From Clostridia bacterium (GTDB lineage: Bacteria; Bacillota; Clostridia; Christensenellales; Borkfalkiaceae), in NCBI GenBank assembly GCA_017620875.1, contig JAGAUH010000044.1, forward strand, positions 1-7,006: 7,006 nt of DNA, read 5' to 3'. The notes beneath the pieces are model-generated. The model was not told where the DNA came from, did not search any database, and saw only the letters and a list, made by a program, of their open reading frames with translations. A program made the translations under genes and the position numbers. Shown piece by piece: positions 6,890 through 7,006 of this stretch. How positions within the stretch are numbered: the first letter of the stretch is position 1; each line of letters begins with the position of its first letter.

Positions 6890-7006
6890 TCAATTTAAAT
6901 TAATCGATAAATAGTCTTTATTAGCACCAGTAGGTTTTATCAAATTGGTAATTATTGCTGCATTATTAGTGCAATCAACGTTGTTTGTCCAAATCCTAGT
7001 ATAAAA
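6890..7006 (-). pseudogene. Upstream part of the same surface protein gene, ended by in-frame TGA
   Basis: This is the right-edge continuation of the giant gene in the same frame. It reads from the edge as FYTRIWTNNVDCTNNAAIIT, and after a further stretch as GANKDYLSINLN before TGA at 6892-6890; the frame then continues [13 protein letters not shown] into the main open part. The third discoidin-like domain has the matching segment [19 protein letters not shown], which places the TGA opposite a glycine, and the second domain has [15 protein letters not shown], with aspartate there. The alignment runs through the stop without a shift, so this is a point nonsense codon, not a gene boundary. It may be a real inactivating mutation or a base-call error (GGA to TGA is one change). 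The gene start and any signal peptide lie outside the window. Confidence 0.75.

Noticed and set aside
6890..6892. UGA read as glycine or tryptophan through a changed genetic code
   Set aside because: The stop lies opposite Gly, which fits UGA=Gly lineages, but no other in-frame TGA occurs in the following 1970 codons although Gly and Trp are frequent; genome-wide reassignment would give many.
6890..6892. Selenocysteine codon
   Set aside because: The sister domains have Gly and Asp here, not Cys, the domain is a binding domain without redox chemistry, and I see no convincing SECIS-type hairpin directly after it.

Overview
The window is AT-rich, and all genes that can be supported are read leftward (minus strand). 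The organism is probably a low-GC Gram-positive bacterium (Bacillota), perhaps a gut or host-associated clostridial relative. The grounds are a strong AAGGAG ribosome binding site, a Gram-positive-style lipoprotein signal, all three visible gene ends being TAA, and a giant secreted-type protein built from InlB B-repeats (Listeria-Bacteroides repeat, Flg_new family). This placement is inference; no rRNA or housekeeping gene is present.

Layout from right to left, which is the direction of transcription. (1) 7006-929: most of one very large surface protein gene whose true 5' end lies beyond the right edge. It has at least three tandem discoidin-like (F5/8 type C-like) domains, about fourteen InlB-type B-repeats with two unusual insertions, and a duplicated C-terminal domain with no visible wall anchor. 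The frame is broken by an in-frame TGA at 6892-6890, inside the first visible discoidin-like domain. The sequence on both sides of that TGA aligns in the same frame with the two following domains, so the 1970-residue open frame that begins downstream is not a complete gene. (2) 916-827: a 29-codon small gene with an excellent ribosome binding site that overlaps the stop codon of the large gene. (3) 827-147: a 226-residue serine-rich lipoprotein whose ATG shares one base with the stop of the small gene (TAATG). (4) 135-115: a hairpin that probably ends the transcript. (5) 1-110: AT-rich sequence; the last 52 bases at the left edge could encode a short stretch resembling the C-terminal part of large serine recombinases (weak).

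The spacing (stop fused to Shine-Dalgarno, then a one-base stop/start overlap, then a hairpin 11 bases after the last stop) argues that the three genes form the 3' end of one operon with coupled translation. A reasonable reading is a cell-surface module: a long binding protein, a membrane-anchored serine-rich stalk lipoprotein, and an unexplained short peptide between them. The peptide carries a YxxPxV ... EEDIITTSG pattern that recalls leader peptides of ribosomally made modified peptides, but nothing in the window would modify it. The most interesting points are this peptide and its coupling, the nonsense codon in the giant gene, and the recombination-prone repeats in both surface genes.
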